From JAKPAM01 sp047601745 (GTDB lineage Bacteria; Pseudomonadota; Gammaproteobacteria; Burkholderiales; Burkholderiaceae_E), in the NCBI GenBank assembly GCA_047601745.1, contig JASGIS010000001.1, positions 1,736,001 through 1,800,000 on the forward strand: DNA of 64,000 nt, in the 5' to 3' direction. Both the position numbers and the translations under genes were made by a program. The notes under the pieces were generated by a model, which worked only from the letters and a program-made list of their open reading frames with translations, was not told where the DNA came from and ran no database searches. Shown here piece by piece: positions 1-8,215 of the stretch; the first letter of the stretch is position 1, and every line of letters begins with the position of its first letter.

Positions 1-2
1 GC

Positions 3-206
3 ACGACGCTGTCGGCTCTGCGGGGGGTCGTGCACGCGCTGCGCGGCTGGCCGACGCCCTACGGCGCGACGCTGCAGTCGTCGTCCGATCCGTTCGGCGT
101 GCGCAGCGGCACGCCGGACCCGATGGCGCTGCGCGCCTGCGAGATGGTGGCCGAAGAGGTCTGCCGGTTCGCGCAGATGACGGTGGCGACGCGCGCGGCC
201 GGCTGA
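3..206 (+). CDS. C-terminal part of an NAD(P)H-dependent FMN reductase-like protein (cut by window start)
   Basis: The first 68 codons are an open frame entering from outside the window and ending at TGA 204-206. The residues begin TTLSALRGVVHALRGWPTP and resemble the last helix and strand of the NADPH-dependent FMN reductase flavodoxin-like fold, where a similar ALR-x-V-x-x-LR-x-W segment precedes the final variable loop. No FMN-binding loop is visible because the N-terminal part is missing, so the family call rests on a short stretch. It runs toward the convergent glgA with a 37-bp gap. Another flavodoxin-like oxidoreductase is the main alternative. Confidence 0.45.
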   Translation, partial: TTLSALRGVVHALRGWPTPYGATLQSSSDPFGVRSGTPDPMALRACEMVAEEVCRFAQMTVATRAAG

Positions 207-243
207 GCGCGGCGGCGCGGCGCCTGCCGCATGGGGTGCGGCC

Positions 244-1893
244 TCAGCCCGCGCCGATGCCTTCGTACAGCGACAGATAGGCGCGCGCCGGGGCTTCCCA
301 CGACACGTCGGCGCGCATGCCGGCCTGCTGCAGCGCGGCCCAGCGCGCCGGTGACGCGAACGCGTCGATCGCGCGGTGCACCGCTTCGGCCAGCGCCTCG
401 GGGCTCGCGTCGTCGAACGTGAAGCCGTTGGCCGGCCGGCCGGTCGTGGCGGCGTCGCGCTCGTCGGACACGGTGTCGGCCAGTCCGCCGACTTTGCGCA
501 CGATCGGCACCGAGCCGTAGCGCAGGCCGTACAGTTGCGTCAGCCCGCACGGCTCGAAGCGAGACGGCACGACGATCGCGTCGGCGCCGGCGAAGATCCG
601 GTGCGCGAGCGGCTCGTCGAAGCCGCTGGCCAGCGCGACCTGATCGGGCGCGGCCTGCGCCAGCGCGCGAAAGCCGTGTTCGAGCGCCGGATCGCCGGCG
701 CCGAGCACGATGATCCGCACGCCGCGCGCCAGCAGGCCGGGCGCGGCGCTCAGCAGCAGATCGAGCCCCTTCTGCTCGCTGAGCCGGCTGACGACGGCCA
801 GCAGCGGCGCGGCCGGCGCGGCCGGCACCGGGCTGCCACGCCGGCGGGCGTCGCCGCTCGCGCCCCGGCTGTCACCCGTGCCATCGCCCCCGCTGTCGCT
901 CCGGCTATTGCTCCTGCCATCGTCCCCGCTGTCGCTCCGGCTCGCCGCGCCGCGCCCGTTCAGGCCGAACTCGTCGAGCAGCGCCTGCCGGCAGCGTGCC
1001 TTGCCGGCCGGGTCGGCCGCCGAGTAATGGGCGTACGGCGCGGCCAGCGCCGGGTCGCGCGACGGATCCCACTCGTCGGTGTCGGTGCCGTTCAGGATGC
1101 CGCGAAGGCGGCTCGCGCGGGCGCGGATCAGGCCGTCGAGCCCGTGTCCGAACGCCGGCGTGGCGATCTCGCGCGCATAGGTCGGGCTGACGGTCGTGAT
1201 GCGGTCCGCGCACAGCAGCGCGGCCTTCATGAACGACAACTTGCCGTGGAACTCGATGCCCTCGACGTCGAGCCAGTCGGCCGGTAGGCCCAGCGCGCCG
1301 GCCTTGTCCATCGGGAACAGGCCCTGGAACGCCAGGTTGTGGATCGTGAACACCGTGCGCCGGCGCAGCGTCGGGTGCCGGCTCAGGTAGAACGGCGCCA
1401 GCGCCGCGTGCCAGTCGTGCGCGTGCAGGACCTCGGGCGACCAGCCGGGCAGCAGTTCGCCGCTGGCGATCCGAGCGCCGACCCAGGCCAGCAACGCGAA
1501 GCGCTCGGCGTTGTCGGCCCAGCCCGCGCCCTGGTCGTCGACATACGGATTGCCGTCGCGCGCGAAGCACCACGGCGCGTCGATTGCGATGACGGGCAGG
1601 TCGCTCGCCGGGCTGCGGCCGGGTATGCGGCCGGCCAGCAGCGCGACCCGCGCGGCGCCGAACACCGGCCCGAACGGCGTGCCGACCGGTTCGACCGGAC
1701 CGAGCCGGGCCAGCTCGCGCAGCACGGCCGGGTAGCCGGGCAGCAGCAGCCGCGCGTCGGCTCCCAGCCGGTTCTGCGCGGCGGGCAGCGCGCCGGCGAC
1801 GTCGGCCAGGCCGCCGGTCTTGATCAGCGGATGGGCTTCGGCGGCGACGTGCAGGATGCGCATTGGTCGCGCCGGTACGGCGGCACGCGTCAT
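244..1893 (-). CDS. glgA: Glycogen synthase (ADP-glucose type, GT5)
   Basis: Transfers glucose from ADP-glucose to the non-reducing end of alpha-1,4-glucan in the cytoplasm. The product is 549 aa from ATG 1893; a second ATG at 1863 (MRILHVAAEAH) would give the classical N-terminus. The ADP-glucose-binding KTGGLADV motif is at residues 25-32. The C-terminal donor-site motif with FEPCGLTQ is near residue 445, followed by VGGLADTV. It is about 70 aa longer than E. coli GlgA (477 aa), mostly because of a Ser/Asp/Gly-rich insertion at about residues 313-362, between the two Rossmann domains. The start codon overlaps the glgC stop (TGATG), so the two are translationally coupled. Confidence 0.95.
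   Translation of the reverse strand: MTRAAVPARPMRILHVAAEAHPLIKTGGLADVAGALPAAQNRLGADARLLLPGYPAVLRELARLGPVEPVGTPFGPVFGAARVALLAGRIPGRSPASDLPVIAIDAPWCFARDGNPYVDDQGAGWADNAERFALLAWVGARIASGELLPGWSPEVLHAHDWHAALAPFYLSRHPTLRRRTVFTIHNLAFQGLFPMDKAGALGLPADWLDVEGIEFHGKLSFMKAALLCADRITTVSPTYAREIATPAFGHGLDGLIRARASRLRGILNGTDTDEWDPSRDPALAAPYAHYSAADPAGKARCRQALLDEFGLNGRGAASRSDSGDDGRSNSRSDSGGDGTGDSRGASGDARRRGSPVPAAPAAPLLAVVSRLSEQKGLDLLLSAAPGLLARGVRIIVLGAGDPALEHGFRALAQAAPDQVALASGFDEPLAHRIFAGADAIVVPSRFEPCGLTQLYGLRYGSVPIVRKVGGLADTVSDERDAATTGRPANGFTFDDASPEALAEAVHRAIDAFASPARWAALQQAGMRADVSWEAPARAYLSLYEGIGAG
880..942. repeat. Imperfect 36-nt tandem repeat inside glgA
   Basis: Two adjacent copies of a 36-nt period lie here: GCCATCG(C/T)CCCCGCTGTC followed by GCTCCGGCT, at 880-906 and again at 916-942. 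They differ at one position. They encode the SRSDSG-type low-complexity stretch inserted between the GlgA domains. The period is a multiple of three, so copy-number change would keep the frame. Confidence 0.7.
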
Positions 1894-3176
1894 CACCGGC
1901 CGTCTTGCGACGGGTCGAGCCGCGCGAGCATCTGGCGGGTGACCAGCGTGATGCCGCGTTCGGTGCGGCTGAAGCGCTGCGCGTCGAGTTCGTGGTTGTC
2001 GCCGATGACCATGCCTTCGGGGATCTTGCAGCCGTGGTCGACGATGCAGCGGTTGAGCCGTGCGCCGCGGCCGACCTCGACCTCGGGCAGCAGCACCGAA
2101 TCGGCGACGCTCGTGTACGAGTGCACGCGGCAATTGGAGAACAGCAGGCTGCGATGCAGGTGGCCGCTGATGATGCAGCCGCCCGAGACCAGCGATTCGA
2201 TCGCCATGCCGCGGCGGTTCTGCCAGTTGTGGACGAACTTGGCCGGCGGCAACTGCTCCTGGTGCGTCCAGATCGGCCACTCGGTGTCGTACAGGTTAAG
2301 TGCCGGCGTCGTTGCAGTCAGGTCGATGTTCGCTTCCCAGTACGCGTCGAGCGTGCCCACGTCGCGCCAGTAGGCCTCGCCGCCGGGCGTGCCGCCGACG
2401 CTGGACAGCTCGAACGGATGCGCGATCGCATCGCCGCGGGCGACGGCCGTCGGCACGATGTTGCGGCCGAAGTCGTGCGCCGAGTCGTCGTCGGCCGCGT
2501 CGGCGGTCAGGATGTCGTACAGGTACTCGGCGTCGAAGATGTAGATGCCCATGCTGGCCAGCGACGAATGCGGCTTGCCGGGCATGCTCGGCGGATCGGC
2601 GGGTTTCTCGAGGAACGCGGTGATGTGGTTGCGTGCGTCCACGGCCATCACGCCGAACTCGGTCGCCTCGCTGCGCGGCACCTCGATGCAGCCGACCGTG
2701 CAGGGCTTGCTGCTGGCCACGTGGTATTCGAGCGCGATCCGGTAGTCCATCTTGTAGACGTGATCGCCGGCCAGCACGACGATGTAGTCGGCGCCGCCGT
2801 AGCCGCGGACGATCTCGATGTTCTGGTAGACGGCGTCGGCCGTGCCGCGGTACCAGGCGTTCTCGTTGATCCGCTGCTGCGCGGGCAGCAGGTCCATGAA
2901 CTCGTTGAATTCGGGCTTGAGGAAGGTCCAGCCGCGCTGGATGTGGCGCAGCAGGCTGTGCGACTTGTACTGCGTCAGCACGCCGATGCGCCGGATGTCG
3001 GAGTTCAGGCAGTTGGACAGCGCGAAATCGATGATGCGGAACTTGCCGCCGAAATACACGGCCGGCTTGCAGCGGACATCGGTCATCTGCTTGAGCCGGC
3101 TGCCGCGGCCTCCGGCCAGCACGAATGCGTAGGCGCGCTTGGAAAGTTGCGAGCGCTCCGTCTGACTGCGTCTCAT
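1893..3176 (-). CDS. glgC: Glucose-1-phosphate adenylyltransferase
   Basis: Makes ADP-glucose from ATP and glucose-1-phosphate, the committed step of bacterial glycogen synthesis. The product is 427 aa against 431 in E. coli. The nucleotide-binding AGGRGSRL motif is at about residues 21-28, followed by KPAVYFGGKFRIIDF, which is typical of the family. The C-terminal part reads as the left-handed beta-helix domain (SGGCIISG, CIVDHGCKIPEG). I chose ATG 3176 over ATG 3185 because AGGA lies about 10 nt before 3176 but almost touches 3185. It is the first gene of the leftward glgC-glgA pair and overlaps glgA by one base of the stop codon. Confidence 0.95.
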   Translation of the reverse strand: MRRSQTERSQLSKRAYAFVLAGGRGSRLKQMTDVRCKPAVYFGGKFRIIDFALSNCLNSDIRRIGVLTQYKSHSLLRHIQRGWTFLKPEFNEFMDLLPAQQRINENAWYRGTADAVYQNIEIVRGYGGADYIVVLAGDHVYKMDYRIALEYHVASSKPCTVGCIEVPRSEATEFGVMAVDARNHITAFLEKPADPPSMPGKPHSSLASMGIYIFDAEYLYDILTADAADDDSAHDFGRNIVPTAVARGDAIAHPFELSSVGGTPGGEAYWRDVGTLDAYWEANIDLTATTPALNLYDTEWPIWTHQEQLPPAKFVHNWQNRRGMAIESLVSGGCIISGHLHRSLLFSNCRVHSYTSVADSVLLPEVEVGRGARLNRCIVDHGCKIPEGMVIGDNHELDAQRFSRTERGITLVTRQMLARLDPSQDGR

Positions 3177-3493
3177 CGTTACCATTTCCTGATGTCGCCC
3201 CGGCGGACCGGGGCGATCCGTCGCGGGCAGGGGGGGAGCATAGATCGGTCCGGACGACCGGTGCTGTCCAGTGCGGTCCGCCCGCCGGTCGTCTTCAGGC
3301 AATAGTCGCGCCAAAACGGTTTCCTTCCTAGCGTTTCGGTCAAAAAGCGTGCGAGAAAGGTCCCAGGATGGGGCAGCGACGTCCTTCCGTCGGGCAGCGG
3401 ACCGGCGGTTGTCGCAGAAGGGCTCTCGTCCCACCGATGCCGGCGTATTCAGTGGACAATAGCGCGGTGGCGCACACTCGACCCCCTCCATCC
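3177..3493. promoter_or_regulatory. Divergent control region glgC / glgP
   Basis: This 317-bp non-coding stretch separates the leftward glgC and rightward glgP and must hold both promoters. An inverted repeat with 9-bp arms (GACGACCGG at 3253-3261, CCGGTCGTC at 3285-3293) could be an operator or a leader hairpin. I see no convincing -35/-10 pair. An AGGA Shine-Dalgarno for glgC lies at its left edge; glgP has no strong one. Confidence 0.5.
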
Positions 3494-5962
3494 ATGACAC
3501 AAGAAAATCCTCTACAGCTGGAGCGTTTCGCGTTCGACGAACTGAAGAACGACCCGGCGTCGCTGACGCGGTCGCTGGCATCGAGCCTGCTGTTCGACAT
3601 CGGCAAGGACCCGGCCACCGCGATGGGCCAGGACTGGTACCAGTCGGTCGCGCGGATCGTGCGCGACCGGCTCGTCGAGCGCTGGATGGACACGACCCGC
3701 GCGCAGTACACCGGCGACGTCAAGCGCGTGTACTACCTGTCGATGGAGTTCCTCGTCGGGCGCGCGCTGTCCAACAGCCTGCACGCGCTGGACCTGTACG
3801 ACGTGCTGGGCAGCACGCTGCGCGAGCAGGGCCTGGACCTGGACGAGCTGCGCGCCGAGGAGCCCGACGCGGCGCTGGGCAACGGCGGCCTGGGCCGGCT
3901 GGCCGCGTGCTTCATGGATTCGCTGGCGACCGAGGCGCTGCCCAGCTACGGCTACGGCATCCGCTACGACTACGGCATGTTCGCGCAGCGGATCCACGAC
4001 GGCTACCAGGTCGAGCAGCCGGACGACTGGCTGCGCAGCGGCAATCCGTGGGAGTTCCCGCGGCCCGAGCGCACGTTCCCGATCCGCTTCGGCGGCTGGG
4101 TACGGCACGATCCGGACGGCGCGCACTGGGTCGACACCGAAGAGGTGCTGGCGATGGCGTACGACACCGTGGTGCCCGGCTACGGGACGCGCGCGGTCAA
4201 CACGCTGCGCCTGTGGCACGCGAAGGCCTCGCAGGCGCTGGACCTGGCGCTGTTCAACCAGGGCGACTACATGCGGGCGGTGCAGAGCAAGAACCTGTCC
4301 GAGAACGTCACCCGCGTGCTGTATCCGGACGATTCGAGCTACCAGGGCCGCGAGCTGCGGCTGCGCCAGGAGTACTTCTTCGTCAGCGCGTCGATCCAGG
4401 ACATCCTGCATCGGCACATGCACGACCACGCGCGCTTCGATACGCTGGCCGACAAGGTTGCGATCCACCTGAACGACACGCATCCGGCGATCGCGATTCC
4501 CGAGCTGATGCGGCTGCTGGTCGACGTGCACCGCCTCGATTGGGAGCAGGCCTGGGACCTGTGCAAGCGGATCTTCTCGTACACGAACCACACGATCATG
4601 CCGGAGGCGCTCGAGACCTGGCCGGTCGAGATGATGCGCAGCCTGCTGCCGCGCAATCTGGAGATCATCTTCGAGATCAACCGCCGCTTCCTCGACGAGG
4701 TGCGCGAGCGCTTCCCGGACGACGAGGATCTGCTCAAGCGGGTGTCGCTGATCGACGAGGGCGGCGAGCGTCGCGTGCGGATGGCCTGGTTGTCGGTGGT
4801 GGCCAGCCACAAGGTCAACGGCGTGTCCAAGCTGCACAGCGACCTGATCCAGCAGACGCTGTTCGCCGACTTCGTCCGGATCTTTCCGGACCGCTTCTGC
4901 AACAAGACCAACGGCATCACGCCGCGGCGCTGGCTCGCGTACGCGAACCGCGGCCTGGCGGCGCTGATCGATTCGCGGATCGGCCCCGGCTGGCGCAAGG
5001 ACCTGGACCTGCTCGCGCGGCTGCGCGAGCACGCGCAGGACGCGGCGTTCATCGAGGCGTTCGCGCAGGTCAAGCACGAGAACAAGGTCCGCCTGGCCGA
5101 CCACATCCGCCACACGCAGGGCCTGTCGATCGATCCGGCGTCGATGTTCGACGTGCAGATCAAGCGGATGCACGAGTACAAGCGCCAGTTGCTGAACGTG
5201 CTGCACGTGATCAGCCGCTACCAGGCGATCCTCGACGACCCGGATGCCGACTGGGTGCCGCGCACGTTCCTGTTCGCCGGCAAGGCCGCGTCCGCGTACC
5301 GGATGGCCAAGCTGATCATCAAGCTGATCAACGACGTCGCGACCCGGGTCAATCACGATCCGCGCGTCAGCCACCTGATGAAGGTCGTGTTCGTGCCGAA
5401 CTACAGCGTCTCGCTGGCCGAGCTGATCATGCCGGCGGCGAACCTGTCCGAGCAGATCTCGACGGCGGGCACCGAGGCCTCGGGTACCGGCAACATGAAG
5501 TTCGCGCTGAACGGCGCGCTGACGATCGGCACGCTGGACGGCGCCAACATCGAGATCGGCGAGCAGGTCGGTGCCGACAACATCTTCATCTTCGGCCTGA
5601 AGACGCCCGAGGTCGCCAAGCTGCGCGCCGACGGGTACGACCCGATGGCCCGGTACGAGGGCGATCCGATGCTGCGGCGCGTGATCGACGCGATCGCCGC
5701 CGGCGAGTTCTCGCCGGACGACCGCCATCGGTTCACGCCGATCGTCGATTCGCTGCTGCGCCAGGGCGATACCTACATGCTGCTGGCCGATTTCGCCGAC
5801 TACGTGAAATGCCAGGGCCGCGTCGATGCGCTGTACCGCGATCCGGCCGACTGGCATCGCCGCGCACTGGCGAACGTCGCCGGCATGGGTGTGTTTTCGA
5901 GCGACCGAACGATTCGCGAATATGCGCAAGAAATCTGGCACGTCCGTCCGATCAACCCGTGA
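3494..5962 (+). CDS. glgP: Glycogen/alpha-glucan phosphorylase
   Basis: PLP-dependent GT35 enzyme that releases glucose-1-phosphate from the non-reducing ends of glycogen. The 822 aa are within the usual size of bacterial GlgP (about 800-830). The PLP-site signature EASGTGNMKFALNG, containing the Schiff-base lysine, is at about residues 660-675, followed by LTIGTLDGANIEI. The N-terminal YYLSMEFLVGRAL and ALGNGGLGRLAACF motifs are also present. The start at ATG 3494 (MTQENPLQ) matches the family N-terminus, although no clear Shine-Dalgarno precedes it. It opens the degradative and branching arm of the locus. Confidence 0.96.
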   Translation: MTQENPLQLERFAFDELKNDPASLTRSLASSLLFDIGKDPATAMGQDWYQSVARIVRDRLVERWMDTTRAQYTGDVKRVYYLSMEFLVGRALSNSLHALDLYDVLGSTLREQGLDLDELRAEEPDAALGNGGLGRLAACFMDSLATEALPSYGYGIRYDYGMFAQRIHDGYQVEQPDDWLRSGNPWEFPRPERTFPIRFGGWVRHDPDGAHWVDTEEVLAMAYDTVVPGYGTRAVNTLRLWHAKASQALDLALFNQGDYMRAVQSKNLSENVTRVLYPDDSSYQGRELRLRQEYFFVSASIQDILHRHMHDHARFDTLADKVAIHLNDTHPAIAIPELMRLLVDVHRLDWEQAWDLCKRIFSYTNHTIMPEALETWPVEMMRSLLPRNLEIIFEINRRFLDEVRERFPDDEDLLKRVSLIDEGGERRVRMAWLSVVASHKVNGVSKLHSDLIQQTLFADFVRIFPDRFCNKTNGITPRRWLAYANRGLAALIDSRIGPGWRKDLDLLARLREHAQDAAFIEAFAQVKHENKVRLADHIRHTQGLSIDPASMFDVQIKRMHEYKRQLLNVLHVISRYQAILDDPDADWVPRTFLFAGKAASAYRMAKLIIKLINDVATRVNHDPRVSHLMKVVFVPNYSVSLAELIMPAANLSEQISTAGTEASGTGNMKFALNGALTIGTLDGANIEIGEQVGADNIFIFGLKTPEVAKLRADGYDPMARYEGDPMLRRVIDAIAAGEFSPDDRHRFTPIVDSLLRQGDTYMLLADFADYVKCQGRVDALYRDPADWHRRALANVAGMGVFSSDRTIREYAQEIWHVRPINP

Positions 5963-6026
5963 GGGTGCCCCCGACTCCGCCGCTGCCGCTCCCGTCGAGG
6001 CGGCTGGTTCGACCGAGGAGGCCAAG

Positions 6027-6290
6027 GTGACCAGGGCTACCAAGACCGCCAAGGCGACGGAGGCGGCCAAGGCCACCAAGGCGACCGACGGGACCAAGGC
6101 GGCTAAGGCGGCTAAGGCGACCGACAGGGCCAAGGCTACCAAGGCCACTGAGGCTACCAAGGCCACTGAGGCGGCCAAGGCGGCGGAGGTGGTCAAAGCC
6201 ACCGGCGCCGCCAGAGCAGACAAGGCGACCGAGGGAACCAAGGCCGCCGGGGCCGCCAAAGCGGCCAAGGTGACCGAGGCCCCCCAGGCG
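6027..6290 (+). repeat. Degenerate tandem repeats encoding the GlgB tail
   Basis: The DNA is built from short degenerate units such as ACCAAGGCCACTGAGGC and GCGGCCAAGGC, giving (A/T)-K-A-(T/A) tetrads with occasional E and D. The units are out of register with each other but stay in frame, which is consistent with slippage growth. The composition (Lys with Ala and Thr, no aromatics) resembles the tail of bacterial histone H1-like proteins. Confidence 0.75.
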
Positions 6291-8210
6291 ACCGAACCCG
6301 ATCGCGACGCGCCGCTGCTCGGCGACACCGACCTGTGGCTGCTGTCCGAAGGCACGCACGAGCGTCCTTATGAACGGCTGGGCGCGCATCCGGCGGTGAT
6401 CGACGGCGTCGCGGGGACGGTCTTCGCGGTCTGGGCGCCGAACGCCAGCGAGGTGTCGGTCGTCGGTTCGTTCAACGACTGGGACGAGCGGCGCCACCCG
6501 ATGCGGTTGCGCGCATCGGCCGGCATCTGGGAGTCGTTCGTTCCCGGCGTCGGTCCGGGCAGCCTGTACAAGTTCGCGCTGCGCGACCGCGCCGGCAACC
6601 GGCTGCCGCAGCACGCCGATCCGTTCGCGCGGCAGGCCGAGCTGCGGCCGGCGACCGCGTCGATCGTCGCCGAGCCGCTGCGGCCGGTCGACGGCGAGGC
6701 CGCGGCCGCCGCGCGAGCCGCCGCCGTGCGGGCGCGCAACGCGATTGACGCGCCGATCAGCATCTACGAGGTGCACGCCGGATCCTGGCGCCGCGTCGTC
6801 GAGGACGGCAACCGTTTCCTGAACTGGGACGAACTCGGCGACCAGTTGATCCCTTATGTCGTCGACATGGGGTTCACGCACATCGAGCTGCTGCCGATCA
6901 GCGAACATCCGTTCGACGGCTCGTGGGGTTATCAGCCGACCGGCCTGTACGCGCCGACGGCCCGCTTCGGATCGCCGCAGGCGTTCCGGCGTTTCGTCGA
7001 CCGCTGTCACGATGCCGGGGTCGGCGTACTGCTCGACTGGGTGCCCGGCCATTTTCCGAACGACGCGTTCGCGCTCGCGCAGTTCGACGGCACGCACCTG
7101 TACGACCACGCCGATCCGCGCGAGGGCCTGCACCGCGACTGGGGCACGCTGATCTACAACTACGGCCGCAACGAGGTCCGCAACTTCCTGATCGGCAACG
7201 CGCGCTACTGGGTCGAGCAGTTCGGCGTCGACGGGCTGCGCGTCGACGCGGTCGCGTCGATGCTGTATCGCGACTACAGCCGTCGGCCGGGCGAATGGGT
7301 GCCCAACCACCAGGGAGGCCGCGAGAACCTCGAGGCGATCGCCTTCATGAAGCGGATGAACGAATCGCTGGGCGCCACGCATCCGTCGGTCGTCACGATC
7401 GCCGAGGAATCGACGGCCTGGCCCGGCGTGTCGCGGCCGACGTCGGCCGGCGGACTGGGCTTCCACTACAAGTGGAACATGGGCTGGATGAACGACACGC
7501 TGCAGTACATGAGCCGCGAGCCCTCGCATCGCCGCTACCACCACAGCGAACTGACGTTCGGGCTGATCTACGCGTTCGACGAGAACTTCGTGCTGCCGCT
7601 GTCGCACGACGAGGTCGTGCACGGCAAGCGCTCGCTGATCGGTCGGATGCCCGGCGATACGTGGCAGCGCTTCGCGAACCTGCGGCTGTACTACACGTTC
7701 ATGTTCACGCATCCGGGCAAGAAGCTGCTGTTCATGGGCTCGGAGTTCGCGCAAGAGGCCGAGTGGAACCACGACCGCAGCCTGGACTGGCATCTGCTGG
7801 CCGACGACGACCGGCGCGGCGTGCAGGCGCTGGTGCGCGACCTGAACCGCTTGTACCGCGGCCTGCCGGCGCTGCACGCGCTGGACGCGCGGCCCGAGGG
7901 TTTCGCGTGGCTTTCGCATGACGATGCCGACAACAGCGTGCTGTCTTACGTGCGCCGCTCGGCGACGCAGACCGTGATCGTCGTATGCAACTTCACGCCG
8001 GTGCCGCGCCGCGGCTACCGGGTCGGCGCGCCGCGCGCCGGCCGCTGGATCGAAAGGCTGAACTCCGACTCGATGCACTACGGCGGCAGCAACGTCGGCA
8101 ACGAAGGCGGACTGGCGACCGAGCCGCAGGCCTGGCACGGGCATCCGCAGTCGCTGACGTTGAGCGTGCCGCCGCTGGGCGCCCTGGTACTGGAATGGAT
8201 CGAACCGTGA
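6027..8210 (+). CDS. glgB: 1,4-alpha-glucan branching enzyme with an Ala/Lys/Thr-rich N-terminal tail
   Basis: GH13 enzyme that introduces alpha-1,6 branches. The catalytic triad motifs are all present: DGLRVDAV (about residue 400), TIAEES (about 457) and LSHDEVVHGK (about 524). The CBM48 segment FAVWAPNASEVSVVGSFNDW precedes the catalytic barrel. The chosen GTG 6027 has GAGGAG six bases upstream; ATG 5922 is in frame but inside the glgP end and lacks a ribosome site. From GTG 6027 the product is 727 aa. Residues 1 to about 90 are an AKATKATEA-type low-complexity tail unlike any branching-enzyme domain I know. The gap after glgP is 64 bp, and the stop is a few bases before glgX. Confidence 0.93.
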   Translation: MTRATKTAKATEAAKATKATDGTKAAKAAKATDRAKATKATEATKATEAAKAAEVVKATGAARADKATEGTKAAGAAKAAKVTEAPQATEPDRDAPLLGDTDLWLLSEGTHERPYERLGAHPAVIDGVAGTVFAVWAPNASEVSVVGSFNDWDERRHPMRLRASAGIWESFVPGVGPGSLYKFALRDRAGNRLPQHADPFARQAELRPATASIVAEPLRPVDGEAAAAARAAAVRARNAIDAPISIYEVHAGSWRRVVEDGNRFLNWDELGDQLIPYVVDMGFTHIELLPISEHPFDGSWGYQPTGLYAPTARFGSPQAFRRFVDRCHDAGVGVLLDWVPGHFPNDAFALAQFDGTHLYDHADPREGLHRDWGTLIYNYGRNEVRNFLIGNARYWVEQFGVDGLRVDAVASMLYRDYSRRPGEWVPNHQGGRENLEAIAFMKRMNESLGATHPSVVTIAEESTAWPGVSRPTSAGGLGFHYKWNMGWMNDTLQYMSREPSHRRYHHSELTFGLIYAFDENFVLPLSHDEVVHGKRSLIGRMPGDTWQRFANLRLYYTFMFTHPGKKLLFMGSEFAQEAEWNHDRSLDWHLLADDDRRGVQALVRDLNRLYRGLPALHALDARPEGFAWLSHDDADNSVLSYVRRSATQTVIVVCNFTPVPRRGYRVGAPRAGRWIERLNSDSMHYGGSNVGNEGGLATEPQAWHGHPQSLTLSVPPLGALVLEWIEP

Positions 8211-8215
8211 ATACG

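Noticed and set aside
5922..6026. Upstream ATG 5922 as start of glgB
   Set aside because: It lies inside the glgP coding end, has no ribosome site, and the added residues have no family match. GTG 6027 has GAGGAG at correct spacing.
3512..6355. Very long open frame on the minus strand opposite glgP and glgB
   Set aside because: It is rich in Arg, His and Val in the way typical of antisense frames of high-GC genes and has no family motifs. The plus strand carries full catalytic signatures.
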